Origin: Paenibacillus larvae subsp. larvae
GTDB taxonomy: Bacteria; Bacillota; Bacilli; Paenibacillales; NBRC-103111
Direction of reading: 5' to 3'
Assembly: GCF_002003265.1 (NCBI RefSeq)
Contig: NZ_CP019687.1
Location: forward strand, 1,302,001 to 1,366,000
DNA: 64,000 bases
This document shows positions 30,615 to 39,878 of the stretch, in pieces. Numbering within the stretch: the stretch's first letter is position 1; the number at the start of each line of letters is the position of its first letter. Below the pieces are notes generated by a model, which was not told the DNA's origin, made no database searches, and was given only the letters and a program-made list of their open reading frames with translations. The translations under genes and the position numbers were made by a program.

Positions 30615-31112
30615 TTATTCTTTACTGTCAAAATATACATGCCAGGCTTCCATGGTGCTGCCCAGTTCCATGATTCCAAACGAATACCTGGGCTGGCGCC
30701 GTTTGTCCGTCGGTGATCCGGGATTGAACAACAGGATTCCTTCCCTCTTCTCCATATAAGGAATGTGTGAATGGCCAAATATCACTGCATCAGGCTTGTC
30801 TTGGGAAAAAGCTTGAAACGCCCGCTGTTCCGTAGTCCCCCGGTAGCCGTCCCCATGGATAAGACCGATTCTGTATCCGGCCAGTTCCAGCATTTTTTGG
30901 CGTCCGAACCTTTCAATAATGTCCAAACCGTCATTGTTTCCTGCAACAGATTCCACCGGAGCGATCTTCTCCATAGCCTCTACAATCTCTACAGATATCC
31001 AGTCCCCCGCATGAAGAATCAGTTCCACTCCCTGAAGACCTTCAATGAGAGCACCTGGAAGGCCTGTCCTTTTCCCGTATAAATGTGTATCTGAAACGAT
31101 GCCTACACGCAC
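30615..31112 (-). CDS. YfcE/MJ0936-type metallophosphoesterase
   Basis: A 165-residue calcineurin-like phosphodiesterase. Metal-site motifs are all present: SDTHLYG (residues 7-13), HAGDW (35-39), VAGNNDG (57-63), IHGDGY (about 85) and FGHSHIPY (about 114). The start is GTG 31112 with AAGGAGG eight bases upstream. It is a single gene with its own terminator. Family members hydrolyse model phosphodiesters; the natural substrate is unknown. Confidence 0.88.
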   Translation of the reverse strand: MRVGIVSDTHLYGKRTGLPGALIEGLQGVELILHAGDWISVEIVEAMEKIAPVESVAGNNDGLDIIERFGRQKMLELAGYRIGLIHGDGYRGTTEQRAFQAFSQDKPDAVIFGHSHIPYMEKREGILLFNPGSPTDKRRQPRYSFGIMELGSTMEAWHVYFDSKE

Positions 31113-31618
31113 GCCGCATTCCTCCTTAAGTATGAATTACCCTGGATGTATCATGGCTTTTTATAACGGATCATTTGGTGACCCCTGGCATTTCTACTTA
31201 TTATAACAAGCCGCAATAGATGAAAGCCAACTACTTTCTCCTTGATTCCATGACTCGATCTGTGATATATTTTTTATTTGTCACCTTATTTGGCTTACAT
31301 AAATTTATTCTTAGTAGGTAACTGGTCAGGCTAAAAAACCGTTTTTCACTAATAAAATCAAGGAGAGGATTCCGGATAAACTGAGCGGCTGGCCGTTCCC
31401 GTATTCCGAAGCGGGGATAAGATACGTATAGCCAGACTGACAGAAGATAATCAAATTCAATCCCTTATTAAGACTATTGCAGGGGCTCAGGCAAGGACAC
31501 ATTCAGACGTTAGCCCTGCTGACAAGAACAGCGGATCAGGCTTCTTACCTTCATGAACAGCTGGAAAGCCAAACAGTCCTTTGTTCATTAGTTGTGTAAA
31601 GTTCATACATACCCCTTC
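31113..31618. other. Gene-free stretch with decayed coding pieces
   Basis: On the minus strand an ATG at 31606 opens MNFTQLMNKGLF and stops after about 38 codons. It sits right after the EIIB gene, where an EIIC start would be expected, so it may be the stump of a lost PTS permease gene. On the plus strand, 31340-31560 holds protein-like pieces (KIKERIPDKLSGWPFPYSEAG, then ARLTEDNQIQSLIKT) in two frames with stops: a second dead gene of unknown kind. No intact gene is seen. Confidence 0.45.
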
Positions 31619-31909
31619 TTACTTCAAGACATGTTGAATGGAAGTGCTTGAAAGAATAGCCTGTTTCAGCTCGGCGCGGTCCGCAACATGAGCTAATGAA
31701 ATCAGCTCAGCTTCCGTCCGGCCCCGGATGGAATCCACAACAGAGTCGTCACCGATAATAACTTCCGGCTGGTATAAATGCACAGAGGATACATCGGTAT
31801 GCTCAATATCCTCCGGCAGGCCTATTTCAGCCAAAACAGTTTGAAGATTGAGACGAATCATCAGGCTTGTCCCCAACCCGTTGGTACAAACAACAAGAAA
31901 ACGGATCAT
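31619..31909 (-). CDS. PTS EIIB component, ascorbate/lactose-type fold
   Basis: A 96-residue EIIB protein that carries phosphate on a cysteine to an incoming sugar. The phosphorylated Cys is in VCTNGLGTS (residue 8), and MIRLNLQ follows, as in UlaB/SgaB-type proteins. The start at ATG 31909 is set by AAAGGAGGGA; the frame opens 11 codons earlier. It overlaps the end of the broken MtlR-type regulator by four bases. No EIIC is present downstream, so this EIIB is orphaned and probably no longer useful. The sugar is unknown. Confidence 0.75.
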   Translation of the reverse strand: MIRFLVVCTNGLGTSLMIRLNLQTVLAEIGLPEDIEHTDVSSVHLYQPEVIIGDDSVVDSIRGRTEAELISLAHVADRAELKQAILSSTSIQHVLK

Positions 31910-33995
31910 GGATGTCCCTCCTTTCCTTTCATCCATTGCCACAATAGTTCGGCCTGGTTAACCGTTTTCACTTTAGCTACAAGCTCTGGATCATTCAGAA
32001 TATCCAGCAAGGTAGATAAAGCTTTAATATGTCTTTGTTTATCGGCAGCCGCCAATGTTATCATAAGCCATACAGGATGCCCCGAGGGGCCGAAAGGCAA
32101 GAGCTCCTTAAACGTAATCAGGCTAAGCCCCGTTTGATATACGCCATCTTCCATTGAAGCATGAGGAAATACAGCACCTTCGCTGATAATAAAGTGATGT
32201 TTTTGTGTGCGCACCATTTCAATTAATTTTTCTTCATATTGCATGCTTGTCAGCCCTCGTTCTCTTAGCAGGGCATTCCCTTTACGCATGGCATCTTCCC
32301 AGCTTCCGGGATTAGCTGCAAGGCAGATGGAACGAAGAGGAAGCAATTCCGTAAGAGCAGGTACATTATCTTCATGTGAGTTTCCTCCTTCAAACAGCAG
32401 AAGGAGTTCCTCAAGAAGACGGTTCCGGTCCTGGATAACGGCATGCTGATCTACCACCCGCATAATCCGGTTTACCGTCTGGATCGTATCCGCTCCTGTA
32501 TCCTGGGAAATAACAGGCTGGCCAAGAAAAGCTGCGATCTTCTCCTGATCTTCGGCTGAAAGCAAAGGTGATACCCGGATAACCGGGATCGGAATGGGTA
32601 CTGTCAGTTCAATAGCGGTTAGCAGCAAGTCTGCTTGATTGAAATGTTAAAGCTTTCAACTCTTTAAACGAATACTTTCCTATCACTTGAACACCAGGAA
32701 ATAACGTTTCCATTCTCCGCTGCAGCAGTGCTGATGTTCCAAGACCCGAGCTGCATACAAGAGCTACCCGCTTTTTCTTTCACTGTACCGTCGGACTTAG
32801 CCCTGCACAAATATGAAGGACGATATAACCAACCTCTTCCCGGCTAAAGGATACCCCTTTCGGTTTCATTATACGCTCCACTACGCCGGCCACTAGTTCA
32901 AACAAGTCTCCGTACTCTTCTTCCAGCTGATGCAGCAATGGATTGTCTGTCTGGATGTTAAATTTTGCCCTATACATCGCCGGTTTCAAATGTACCCCAA
33001 GCCCGTGCATAACCTGCTCCGTTAGCTGCAAAGGATGCCCCAGTTCCTTTTCAACCCGGTAGATCGGTTCTTTGGACAGCCTCATCCAGTTTGTATTTTC
33101 TTCATCGGATTCATGCTCTCTTTGAGCCCCCAAAATGTGCCGGGTGATATATCCGGTTTCTTCTTCCGGCACCTGAATATGGAAGTAAGTGTTCTACCGA
33201 GGGATTGCAACCGTTTTCACAATGTTATACTCTTTGGTCTTTCGTAATTCAAGAAGACTATCTCTGTCCATCTGTATGGCAAACTGCCGCTTAAGTCTCT
33301 CCATCGCCATGAGAATATGCAATATCAGTGCAGAGTGCGAGCCGCCCGAAAATTCAATATGAAGGTTTGTTTCAAGGCATCTCACAACATCAATAACAAA
33401 ATAAATATCTTCATTTGGAAACCACTGGTTCCACCCTTTCATGTCAATAGACCGACCGCTTGGCTCCAGTAATAAAAATTGAAGCATCCGTTCTTCCGAT
33501 AAGTCCTTCCGGGCGAGTTCCAGATAAGCCGTTCGTTTATCCAGCTCATTTCCCAGGATGCTAAGTTCTCCCCGCGATTTCTTCATCTGCAGCTTTCTCT
33601 GCTCCATCCAGCCTTGTACTTCTTGAATGTCCTGGAGTAATGTATTCCGGCTGATTTTAATTCATCCATCCAGGCAAGCATATTGGTTTTGTTTTGCTGG
33701 AGAAGCTGCTTGCACATCAGATGCACTCTTTGTTCCCCGTTCAAATACTCAGGCCTCTTGGCAATCTGTTCTAGCAAAAGCCTTTTCTGAAGCGGTTTCA
33801 AAATTAAGCGGACCCTTCTTTTTTGCTGCGTTCCCACGAAATATCAAATTGTCTCAGCCACTCCTCAATCACCAGGAGATCATGCCTCACCGTTCTGGAT
33901 GAAATCTGATATTTGTCTGTGAAAGTCTCGATGGGCAGGTAACTGGCAGTTTCTATAAGCTGCTGAAGAATTTGCTGCTGTCTGCTGCTTAACAT
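31906..33995 (-). pseudogene. MtlR/LicR-type PTS-regulated activator, multiply broken
   Basis: Pieces in several frames assemble into one protein of about 697 residues, the normal length of MtlR-type regulators. In order: DeoR-like helix-turn-helix (SSRQQQILQQLIE...ISSRTVRHDL) from ATG 33995 behind GTGGAGGA; a second DNA-binding region; PRD1; PRD2 (VEKELGHPLQL...ISREEVGYIVLHI-like); an EIIB-like domain with CSSGLGTS; and a C-terminal EIIA-like domain (ISEGAVFPHAS with the His). Lesions: shifts near 33820, 33655, 33190 and 32655, and an in-frame TGA near 32782. It once controlled the adjacent PTS genes. Confidence 0.85.
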
Positions 33996-34083
33996 GTACA
34001 ATCCTCCACTGGTGCCTGGCATGACAATACTTTTATAATAAGATTTATAGTTTTACTAAGTATAGCAAATGTTTAGATTATAG

Positions 34084-34114
34084 AAAAACCCCTGGAACAA
34101 GTTGTCCCGGGGGC
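34084..34114 (-). terminator. Terminator of the degV pair
   Basis: CCCCTGGAACA and TGTCCCGGGGG form an imperfect GC-rich stem. On the minus strand TTTTTC follows. It lies about 20 bases past the second DegV gene. Confidence 0.65.
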
Positions 34115-34136
34115 TATATGTCGAAGCTTGCTGAAT

Positions 34137-34976
34137 CTAATAACTGATCACAATACCGCCTTCTCCGGCATAAGTGCCAATAACAGGACCCATATCGGAG
34201 ATGATAACCTTGCGGAACGGGGCTTTTTGAACAATTTGCTCTATTATGGATTTAGCCCGTTCCTCACAATTGCTATGGGCAATACCGAGAATCGCTTTCT
34301 CGAAATCATGCGTTTTTTCCGTCACTTTTTCGATCAGCCTTTTCATAGCATTCTGACGGCCCCGTACTTTCTCGATAATCTCAAGTGTGCCTTCCGTACT
34401 TCCCTTCATCAAAAGCTTAATATTCAACACTGAAGCAACAGCACCACGTACCCGATCGAGTCTTCCTCCCTTTACAACATTTTCAAGCGTATCCAGACAG
34501 AAATAAGTAGGGATAGTATCGGAAATCATCTCGCCAGCCTTGCCTACAATCTGGTCAAAACTCATTCCGTCTTTGATCATCTTGGCGACGCGGTAAACAA
34601 GGAGGCCGAGGCCGACGGAAGTCGTTCTCGTATCCATGACAACTATACGGTTTTTATGCCCCTCTTCTTCAAACATTTGTTTGGCCATCTTAGCATGCTG
34701 ATACGTACTGCTGAGTGAAGAGGAAAGCGCAAGTACAAGAATGTCCCGATCACCTGCCTGTACATATTCTTGAACGAATTGATAAGGAGATGGGCTGGAT
34801 GTTTTGGGCAGTTCTTTTTCCGTTTTCATTTTATGGTAGAACAGCTCCATGTCCATGTCGGATGTAAACTCTTCTCCGGAAAAATGTACGGAAAGCGGAA
34901 CAACCGTAATCCCCATTTCTTCGACCAGTTTTTTTGGCAAATCGGAACTTCCGTCCGTAATCAGTTTAATTGTCAT
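34137..34976 (-). CDS. DegV-family fatty-acid-binding protein (copy 2)
   Basis: A 279-residue DegV/FakB-type protein, a family that holds a fatty acid between two domains and, in FakB, presents it for phosphorylation. The first-domain signature ITDGSSDLPKKL, the SSPSPYQF segment, ALSSSLSSTYQHA and the acyl-pocket motif MDTRTTSVGLGLLV are all present, as is CLDTLENVVKGGRL in the second domain. The start ATG 34976 is favoured by GAGTGA; GTG 34988 is an alternative. It lies downstream of a paralogue by 83 bases. The substrate and kinase partner are not shown here. Confidence 0.85.
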   Translation of the reverse strand: MTIKLITDGSSDLPKKLVEEMGITVVPLSVHFSGEEFTSDMDMELFYHKMKTEKELPKTSSPSPYQFVQEYVQAGDRDILVLALSSSLSSTYQHAKMAKQMFEEEGHKNRIVVMDTRTTSVGLGLLVYRVAKMIKDGMSFDQIVGKAGEMISDTIPTYFCLDTLENVVKGGRLDRVRGAVASVLNIKLLMKGSTEGTLEIIEKVRGRQNAMKRLIEKVTEKTHDFEKAILGIAHSNCEERAKSIIEQIVQKAPFRKVIISDMGPVIGTYAGEGGIVISY

Positions 34977-35059
34977 GAATAAAATCACTCGCTTTTTTTT
35001 AACATGTTCACATAATTCCTGAACGGATTTGCCTGCTCGGAAAATTATGCGGGTATGTT

Positions 35060-35905
35060 TTATTTTTTAATATACAAAATACCAACGGTATTAGGACCGC
35101 AATGACTGGAAATCACACAGCCCGCTTTGGAAAGCAGAATTTCTTTGGCGTTTGTTTTCTCCGCCAGTTTTTCTTTCAGCATCTTGGCATCTTCTTCGGA
35201 CATAGAGTGGGTCACACCTATGATCTCGGTATCCATATTAGGGACTTCCTTAAGTGCATTCTGGAGCATTTGATCCAATGCCTTTTCTCTTTTCCCCCTC
35301 ACTTTGTAGGCCATAATCATGCCGCCATCTACTACCTTGATAACCGGACGGATTTTCAGCAGACTTCCAATAAAATTTTGCATTCCCGAGCAGCGGCCGC
35401 CCATATAAAGATAATCCAGTGTATCAATGACAAATTCCGTCTCCACTTTAGGGACCAGTTCCCTGATTTGCTGCTCAATATCGTGCGCCGAAAGCCCGGC
35501 TTCCGCCAATCTGGCTGCTTTGAGTACCAGTAAACCGATACCGGTGGACAAATTAAGGGAATCCACTACGGTAACTCTGCCCTCCGGAAACAGACCGGCT
35601 GCAATAACCGCATTTTGCATGGTGGAAGAAAGCTTCGACGACAGGGAGATGTACACAATGTGGTCTCCTTGTTCAATGTAAGGCTTAAAGCTCGCTTCAA
35701 AATCTGCCGGCGAAGGCGCTGCCGTCTTGGGAAGCTTCTTCGTCCGATCCACTAGCTTATACAGTTCCGGAGTAGTCAAATCCACTCCATCTTTGTAAGA
35801 TTGATCATCAAATACCACATAAAGCGGAATAATTCCGATCCCGTATTTCTCTATAATCTCTGGTGGTAAATCACTTGTGCTGTCAGCGAAAATTTTAATC
35901 GCCAT
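35060..35905 (-). CDS. DegV-family fatty-acid-binding protein (copy 1)
   Basis: A 281-residue DegV/FakB-type protein. Family signatures: FADSTSDLPPEII (residues 6-18), TAAPSPADF, SLSSKLSSTMQNA, VDSLNLSTGIGLLV and VIDTLDYLYMGGRCSG. AGGAGG lies before ATG. The second DegV gene follows in the same direction. The two copies are clearly diverged, so they likely bind different acyl chains, as known for FakB1/FakB2; that split is inference. No FakA kinase gene is in the window. Confidence 0.86.
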   Translation of the reverse strand: MAIKIFADSTSDLPPEIIEKYGIGIIPLYVVFDDQSYKDGVDLTTPELYKLVDRTKKLPKTAAPSPADFEASFKPYIEQGDHIVYISLSSKLSSTMQNAVIAAGLFPEGRVTVVDSLNLSTGIGLLVLKAARLAEAGLSAHDIEQQIRELVPKVETEFVIDTLDYLYMGGRCSGMQNFIGSLLKIRPVIKVVDGGMIMAYKVRGKREKALDQMLQNALKEVPNMDTEIIGVTHSMSEEDAKMLKEKLAEKTNAKEILLSKAGCVISSHCGPNTVGILYIKK

Positions 35906-35982
35906 GAAAAATCCTCCTGACCTTATAATCTCTATGTAGCCCGTTCCGTAAGAATACGGGAACCTAAAGCAGTCTTTTTGTT

Positions 35983-36705
35983 CTAAAGGACTTTGCTCAG
36001 GAAGCTTTGGGTACGCTCATGTTTCGGATGCGAAAAGATCTCTTCCGGTGTTCCCTCTTCCACAATAAAACCGCCGTCCATAAAAAGTACACGGTCTCCT
36101 ACTTCTTTGGCGAAACCCATCTCGTGCGTAACCACGACCATTGTCATTCCGCTTCTGGCCAAATCTTTCATAACCTCCAAAACTTCCCCAACCATTTCAG
36201 GGTCAAGTGCGGAAGTTGGTTCATCGAACAGCATAACGTCAGGGGACATGGCCAGGGCACGGGCAATCGCAATCCGCTGTTTCTGACCGCCTGACAACTG
36301 GTCGGGATAACTGTTTGCTTTATCCTCCAGCCCTACTTTACGTAATAAATCATAGGCGGTTTCATTTGCTTCATCAATGGGAATATTTTTCAGCTTGCGC
36401 GGGGCGAGCGTAATATTTTGCAGAATGAACAAATGGGGGAACAGGTTAAACTGCTGAAATACCATGCCCATCTTTTGTCTCAGTTTATTGATATTTGTCT
36501 CTTTGCTTGTTATGGGGATGCCTTCAAAAATAATTTCCCCGTCGGTCGGGGTTTCAAGCATATTCAAACACCGGAGAAATGTGCTTTTACCGGATCCGCT
36601 CGGCCCGATCACAACCACGACTTCCCCTTGCCTGATCTCGGTATGGACACCTTTTAAAACCTCAAGCTTGCCAAAATATTTATGAAGATTGTTTATTTTA
36701 AGCAC
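35983..36705 (-). CDS. artR: Polar amino-acid ABC transporter ATPase (ArtR-like)
   Basis: A 240-residue ATPase that powers the transporter with the two genes upstream. Walker [10 protein letters not shown] (residues 33-41), Q loop [10 protein letters not shown], signature LSGGQKQR (about 135), Walker [14 protein letters not shown] and the H loop [10 protein letters not shown] are intact. The ATG overlaps the permease stop by eight bases. The gene order binding protein-permease-ATPase matches the B. subtilis artPQR (yqiXYZ) arginine system; glutamine or other polar amino acids remain possible. Confidence 0.8.
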   Translation of the reverse strand: MLKINNLHKYFGKLEVLKGVHTEIRQGEVVVVIGPSGSGKSTFLRCLNMLETPTDGEIIFEGIPITSKETNINKLRQKMGMVFQQFNLFPHLFILQNITLAPRKLKNIPIDEANETAYDLLRKVGLEDKANSYPDQLSGGQKQRIAIARALAMSPDVMLFDEPTSALDPEMVGEVLEVMKDLARSGMTMVVVTHEMGFAKEVGDRVLFMDGGFIVEEGTPEEIFSHPKHERTQSFLSKVL

Positions 36706-37351
36706 GTTTTATTCTCCTTTCAAACTTACCCAGCAGCTTCGACAGCGTAAATGTCATAATAAAGTAAACAACCGCTGCGACGATAAGTGGTTCGAAAGCT
36801 TTGTAAGTAACCCCTCTGACGGTATCGGCATTGAACATCAGGTCGGTTATGCCGACAATGGATACGATGGAGGATTCCTTAATGATCACAATGAATTCAT
36901 TTCCGAGGGCAGGCAAAATGTTGCGGATCGCTTGCGGAATTATAATTAATTTCATAGCCATATTATGAGTCATTCCCAGAGAACGGGCCGCTTCCATTTG
37001 TCCTTTATCTATGGATTCAATTCCCGCACGGAAAATTTCTGCCACATAAGCCGCACTATTCAATGTCAAAGCGGCAATCCCCGAAACCATGCCCGGAAGG
37101 CTTATACCAAATTGAGGCAGTGCGAAGTAAATAATATATAGCTGGACAAGAAGAGGTGTACCCCGCAGAAATTCAATATAAGCAGCAGCAATTCCTTTCA
37201 CGATCTTAATCTTGGAAATCCGCATCAAACATATGAAAATGCCAAGAATCGTACCGCAAATAACGGTGAAGAACGCCAGAACCAGTGTGTATCCGGCACC
37301 TTTCAGGAACATCGGCCAATATGTGGCCAAAAACGAAAAATCCAAATCCAT
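36698..37351 (-). CDS. artQ: Polar amino-acid ABC transporter permease (ArtQ-like)
   Basis: A 217-residue HisM/GlnP-type inner-membrane permease with about five membrane segments. The conserved coupling loop appears as [32 protein letters not shown] in shortened form around residues 135-165 (key residues EAxxxxGM, PQAxR, P). [12 protein letters not shown] (about 63) is the other family hallmark. It overlaps the ATPase gene and is separated from the binding-protein gene by a hairpin that probably trims transcription. Confidence 0.82.
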   Translation of the reverse strand: MDLDFSFLATYWPMFLKGAGYTLVLAFFTVICGTILGIFICLMRISKIKIVKGIAAAYIEFLRGTPLLVQLYIIYFALPQFGISLPGMVSGIAALTLNSAAYVAEIFRAGIESIDKGQMEAARSLGMTHNMAMKLIIIPQAIRNILPALGNEFIVIIKESSIVSIVGITDLMFNADTVRGVTYKAFEPLIVAAVVYFIMTFTLSKLLGKFERRIKRA

Positions 37352-37421
37352 TATACAACTTCCTTTCTTCAGCTTAGGAATTTTATCCTTATATTCCTTT
37401 ATTCTCTAAGATACCGCAAAA

Positions 37422-37455
37422 ACAGAAAATAGCGGAGGATATCCGCTATTTTCTG
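37422..37455 (-). terminator. Intercistronic hairpin after the artP-like gene
   Basis: CAGAAAATAGCGGA (37422-37435) and TCCGCTATTTTCTG (37442-37455) pair perfectly, with TTTTTG after the stem on the minus strand. Lying between the binding-protein gene and its permease, it probably acts as a leaky terminator and RNA 3' end, keeping binding protein in excess. Confidence 0.75.
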
Positions 37456-37474
37456 CTCACATACAGGAAACAAA

Positions 37475-38272
37475 TTACTCAGACTGTTTGGTCGCTTCTT
37501 CAATAAACTGATCCATCTTCTTCTCGTCTTTCAGGCGTTTTAACGTTTTGTTCACCTGGTCCACTAATTCCTTATTCCCTTTTTTGATGGCGACAGCTGA
37601 TCCCGTATCTTCAGCCTGTAAGGTTAAATCGGTAATAGCAAGACCCTTGTTCGCTTTTACATAATTGGCAGCCACCGGTTTTTCAATAATGGACGCATCG
37701 GCTCTTTTATTTTTCAACTCTTGAATCAAGTCACCGATTTTGCCCAGTTCCTGGAGATCAGCACCCTCAATTCGTTTAGCAATTTCTTCCTGAATCGATC
37801 CTTTTTGGATCACAATTTTCTTTCCTTTTAAATCCTCAGGATTTTTATATTTATCTTTGTTTTCTTCCAAAGTTACTACCGCATGTTGAGCAGTATAGTA
37901 AATATCGGAGAAATCCACATTTTTCTGGCGTTCCGGAGTTGGTGTCATCCCTGCAATGACAATATCCGCAGTCCCGGATTGAAGAGCGGCGAGAAGCGCA
38001 TCATATCTCATATCTTTTACTTCCAGCTCTTTTCCCATATCTTTGGCTATTTCTTTTGCTATTTCAATATCAAACCCAATAATGGAATCTTTACCGTCTA
38101 CCAGCTTATGAAATTCATAAGGAGGATAATCCGCACTTGTAGCAAGCACTAATTTTCCGTTTGGAGCGGCAGTAGAAGCGGCATCACCCGCATTTTTGTC
38201 CTTTTGTCCGCAGCCTGCGATGAGACTTCCTGCTAGTACTAGTGATAACACGGACGCAGCAAGTTTTTTCAT
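37475..38272 (-). CDS. artP: Polar amino-acid (arginine-type) binding lipoprotein
   Basis: A 265-residue lipoprotein, the extracellular receptor of the ABC transporter. The signal peptide ends in LIAGC (Cys about 21). The mature fold shows ATSADYPPYEF, GFDIEIAKEIAKDMG, VIAGMTPTPERQ-VDFSD-YYTA and DLKGKKIVIQKGSIQEE; the GMTPTPER and GSIQEE blocks closely resemble B. subtilis ArtP as I remember it. GAGGGGAAGG precedes the ATG. It is the first gene of the operon, with an ARG-box-like site upstream. Arginine or a related basic amino acid is inferred. Confidence 0.78.
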   Translation of the reverse strand: MKKLAASVLSLVLAGSLIAGCGQKDKNAGDAASTAAPNGKLVLATSADYPPYEFHKLVDGKDSIIGFDIEIAKEIAKDMGKELEVKDMRYDALLAALQSGTADIVIAGMTPTPERQKNVDFSDIYYTAQHAVVTLEENKDKYKNPEDLKGKKIVIQKGSIQEEIAKRIEGADLQELGKIGDLIQELKNKRADASIIEKPVAANYVKANKGLAITDLTLQAEDTGSAVAIKKGNKELVDQVNKTLKRLKDEKKMDQFIEEATKQSE

Positions 38273-38378
38273 AATGAGACCTTCCCCTCTATTTTTTCTT
38301 TTCTATAATTAGGTTGCTATTCGAAAGTTCCCCCCGGGTGAATCCATTTTCTCTATCAGGAACACCCATGATTGTTGA

Positions 38379-38497
38379 ATCCATTTCATAACTTGGATTT
38401 CCATCCGAACTGGTGCAAGATATAAATCTGCAGCGTATTTATCTACATCTTCTCCATTAAACGCTCACCAGTTGTTTTATGAATTTGATTCAGTTTA
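38379..38497 (+). repeat. Dispersed degenerate repeat, copy B
   Basis: It matches copy A at 26538-26643 in blocks, with about 20 extra bases around 38451-38470. On the minus strand it is part of an open, protein-like frame (GEDVDKYAADLYLAP... through WIQQSWVFLIEKM) while copy A has a stop in the equivalent frame, so both may come from a decayed coding element. Confidence 0.55.
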
Positions 38498-38513
38498 TAA
38501 AAGAACTTGTATT

Positions 38514-38604
38514 ATCATAAACGAAACTCTAATAATATGCAATCATATTCAAAGGAAAAAGTTTTTTATACAACGAATTCTATGAATATGCGCATAATTA
38601 TGCA
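38514..38604 (-). promoter_or_regulatory. Possible artP promoter with ARG-box-like site
   Basis: TTGCAT (38542-38537) and TATGAT (38519-38514) are 17 bases apart; the -10 is good and the -35 weak. About 50 bases further upstream TGCATAATTATGCG (38604-38591, minus strand) fits the ArgR/AhrC half-box pair TGMATWWWWATKCA in 13 of 14 positions. This would suit arginine control of the transporter. Confidence 0.4.
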
Positions 38605-38839
38605 AATATACAATGGATAAGTCTTTCAGCGTCAATTCTGAATCCATTTTTTACTCCTCCCAAGCTCTCAAAAAAGAAGACGAATTTTGAAGGGATTATA
38701 CGCCCGGTTACGTCTCATGTATTAGAAACAGGAAAAGATGATTTCACTGTTCTTTTAACCGGCGGCCTTTTCGCTGAATTAAGGTAACCCTCAGCCCATT
38801 AAGCTGCATACGTTGTTGTAAGTAGAAAGGAGATTGATT

Positions 38840-39478
38840 ATGGAGTACAGCATCCGTGAAGAAATTGCCAATGCCATCAGTCATGGTATCGGTGTTTTGC
38901 TAAGTATCGGCGCATTAGCCGCTCTCCTTTTTTATTCCGTCCAGTACGGGGATGCCTGGCATATTGTCAGTGTCAGCATATTCGGAGCTTCATTAATTTT
39001 ATTATATCTATGCTCCACACTAGTCCACAGCATTACTTACAAGCCGGCTAAAGACATTTTTGAGATTATGGACCACTCAGCCATATACGTCCTGATTGCA
39101 GGTACATATACTCCTTTTCTGCTTGTCAGCCTTAGAGGAACAATCGGCTGGACCCTGTTCAGCATAATTTGGGCCCTTGCGCTTGCCGGTATTGTATTTA
39201 AGATTTTTTATTGCAAAAAGTTTATTGTACTTTCTACTCTTCTGTACATTGCCATGGGATGGCTCATCATTTTTGCAATAAAACCGCTGGCTCAGCAATT
39301 AACCGCAGGAGGTATGATCTGGCTTGTTTCCGGTGGTATCCTCTATACAGTAGGAACTATTTTCTATGTATGGAGGCGTGTCCCCTTCCACCATGCTATC
39401 TGGCATCTTTTTGTTCTGGCAGGCAGTGTGTGCCACTTTTTCGCCGTCTTATTTTATGTAGTACCTTTTCCCCGCTGA
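38840..39478 (+). CDS. TrhA / hemolysin III family membrane protein
   Basis: A 212-residue seven-helix membrane protein of the TrhA (hemolysin III, PAQR-like) family, a membrane-homeostasis group; the name hemolysin is historical. Metal-site-type residues: SHGIG near the start (His 15), Ser/His in LCSTLVHSITY and DHSAIYVLIAGTYTP, and the C-terminal HHAIWHLFVLAGSVCHFFAV with two of the family histidines. Start ATG 38840 is set by AAAGGAG; an in-frame TTG two codons upstream sits too close to the site. A terminator follows. Confidence 0.88.
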   Translation: MEYSIREEIANAISHGIGVLLSIGALAALLFYSVQYGDAWHIVSVSIFGASLILLYLCSTLVHSITYKPAKDIFEIMDHSAIYVLIAGTYTPFLLVSLRGTIGWTLFSIIWALALAGIVFKIFYCKKFIVLSTLLYIAMGWLIIFAIKPLAQQLTAGGMIWLVSGGILYTVGTIFYVWRRVPFHHAIWHLFVLAGSVCHFFAVLFYVVPFPR

Positions 39479-39878
39479 AATACACTTTTTTTATCTGACA
39501 AGTTTCGCACGCTTGTTTTATATTTAACCGGATACCGGATTATTGCAAAAACTAAATCTTATTAAAAAGCTTGCTATCCCCGGGAAGCCCCAAACAATCA
39601 GTAGTTTTAAGGATAGGCAAGCTTTTTTCTATTTAGCAAACTTCTTTTTCCGGACGTGCCTTGTTCCATTCTTTTACGCAGCTAGAAGGTATGACTATAC
39701 TTCCAAATTCATCTTTCTCCGCCAACTTTCCATATCCTGGAGTTTAAACTTCTCATTCTGCTCCTCTTTCACTTGATTTTTCCAACTCCATTGTATCCCA
39801 ACCGGTTATGCCGTTACAATTATAGATAAATTGAGGATAGAAATCATGATAACGAATAAAAAAGGAGATCAGGCCTTT
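39479..39878. other. Intergenic stretch: terminator and faint coding trace
   Basis: After the trhA terminator (39564-39628) no intact gene is seen before the amidohydrolase. On the minus strand, 39700-39790 reads WKNQVKEEQNEKFKLQDMESW with a stop at about 39705 and a shifted ATG upstream; it has coding-like composition but no start signal and may be chance. Confidence 0.35.
39564..39628 (+). terminator. Terminator after trhA
   Basis: AAAAAGCTTGCTATCC (39564-39579) pairs with GGATAGGCAAGCTTTTTT (39611-39628) with one bulge, around a 31-base loop, and ends in a T run. Confidence 0.7.

Larger units (their letters stand above)
38273..38839. other. Intergenic stretch: repeat copy B, artP promoter region, coding remnant
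   Basis: Contents from left to right: artP leader; repeat copy B (38379-38497); a possible minus-strand promoter (38514-38542); an ARG-box-like site (38591-38604); and on the plus strand, up to TAA 38784-38786, a 30-codon protein-like tail (RPVTSHVLETGKDDFTVLL) without start or binding site, probably the end of a deleted gene. The trhA binding site follows. Confidence 0.5.
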
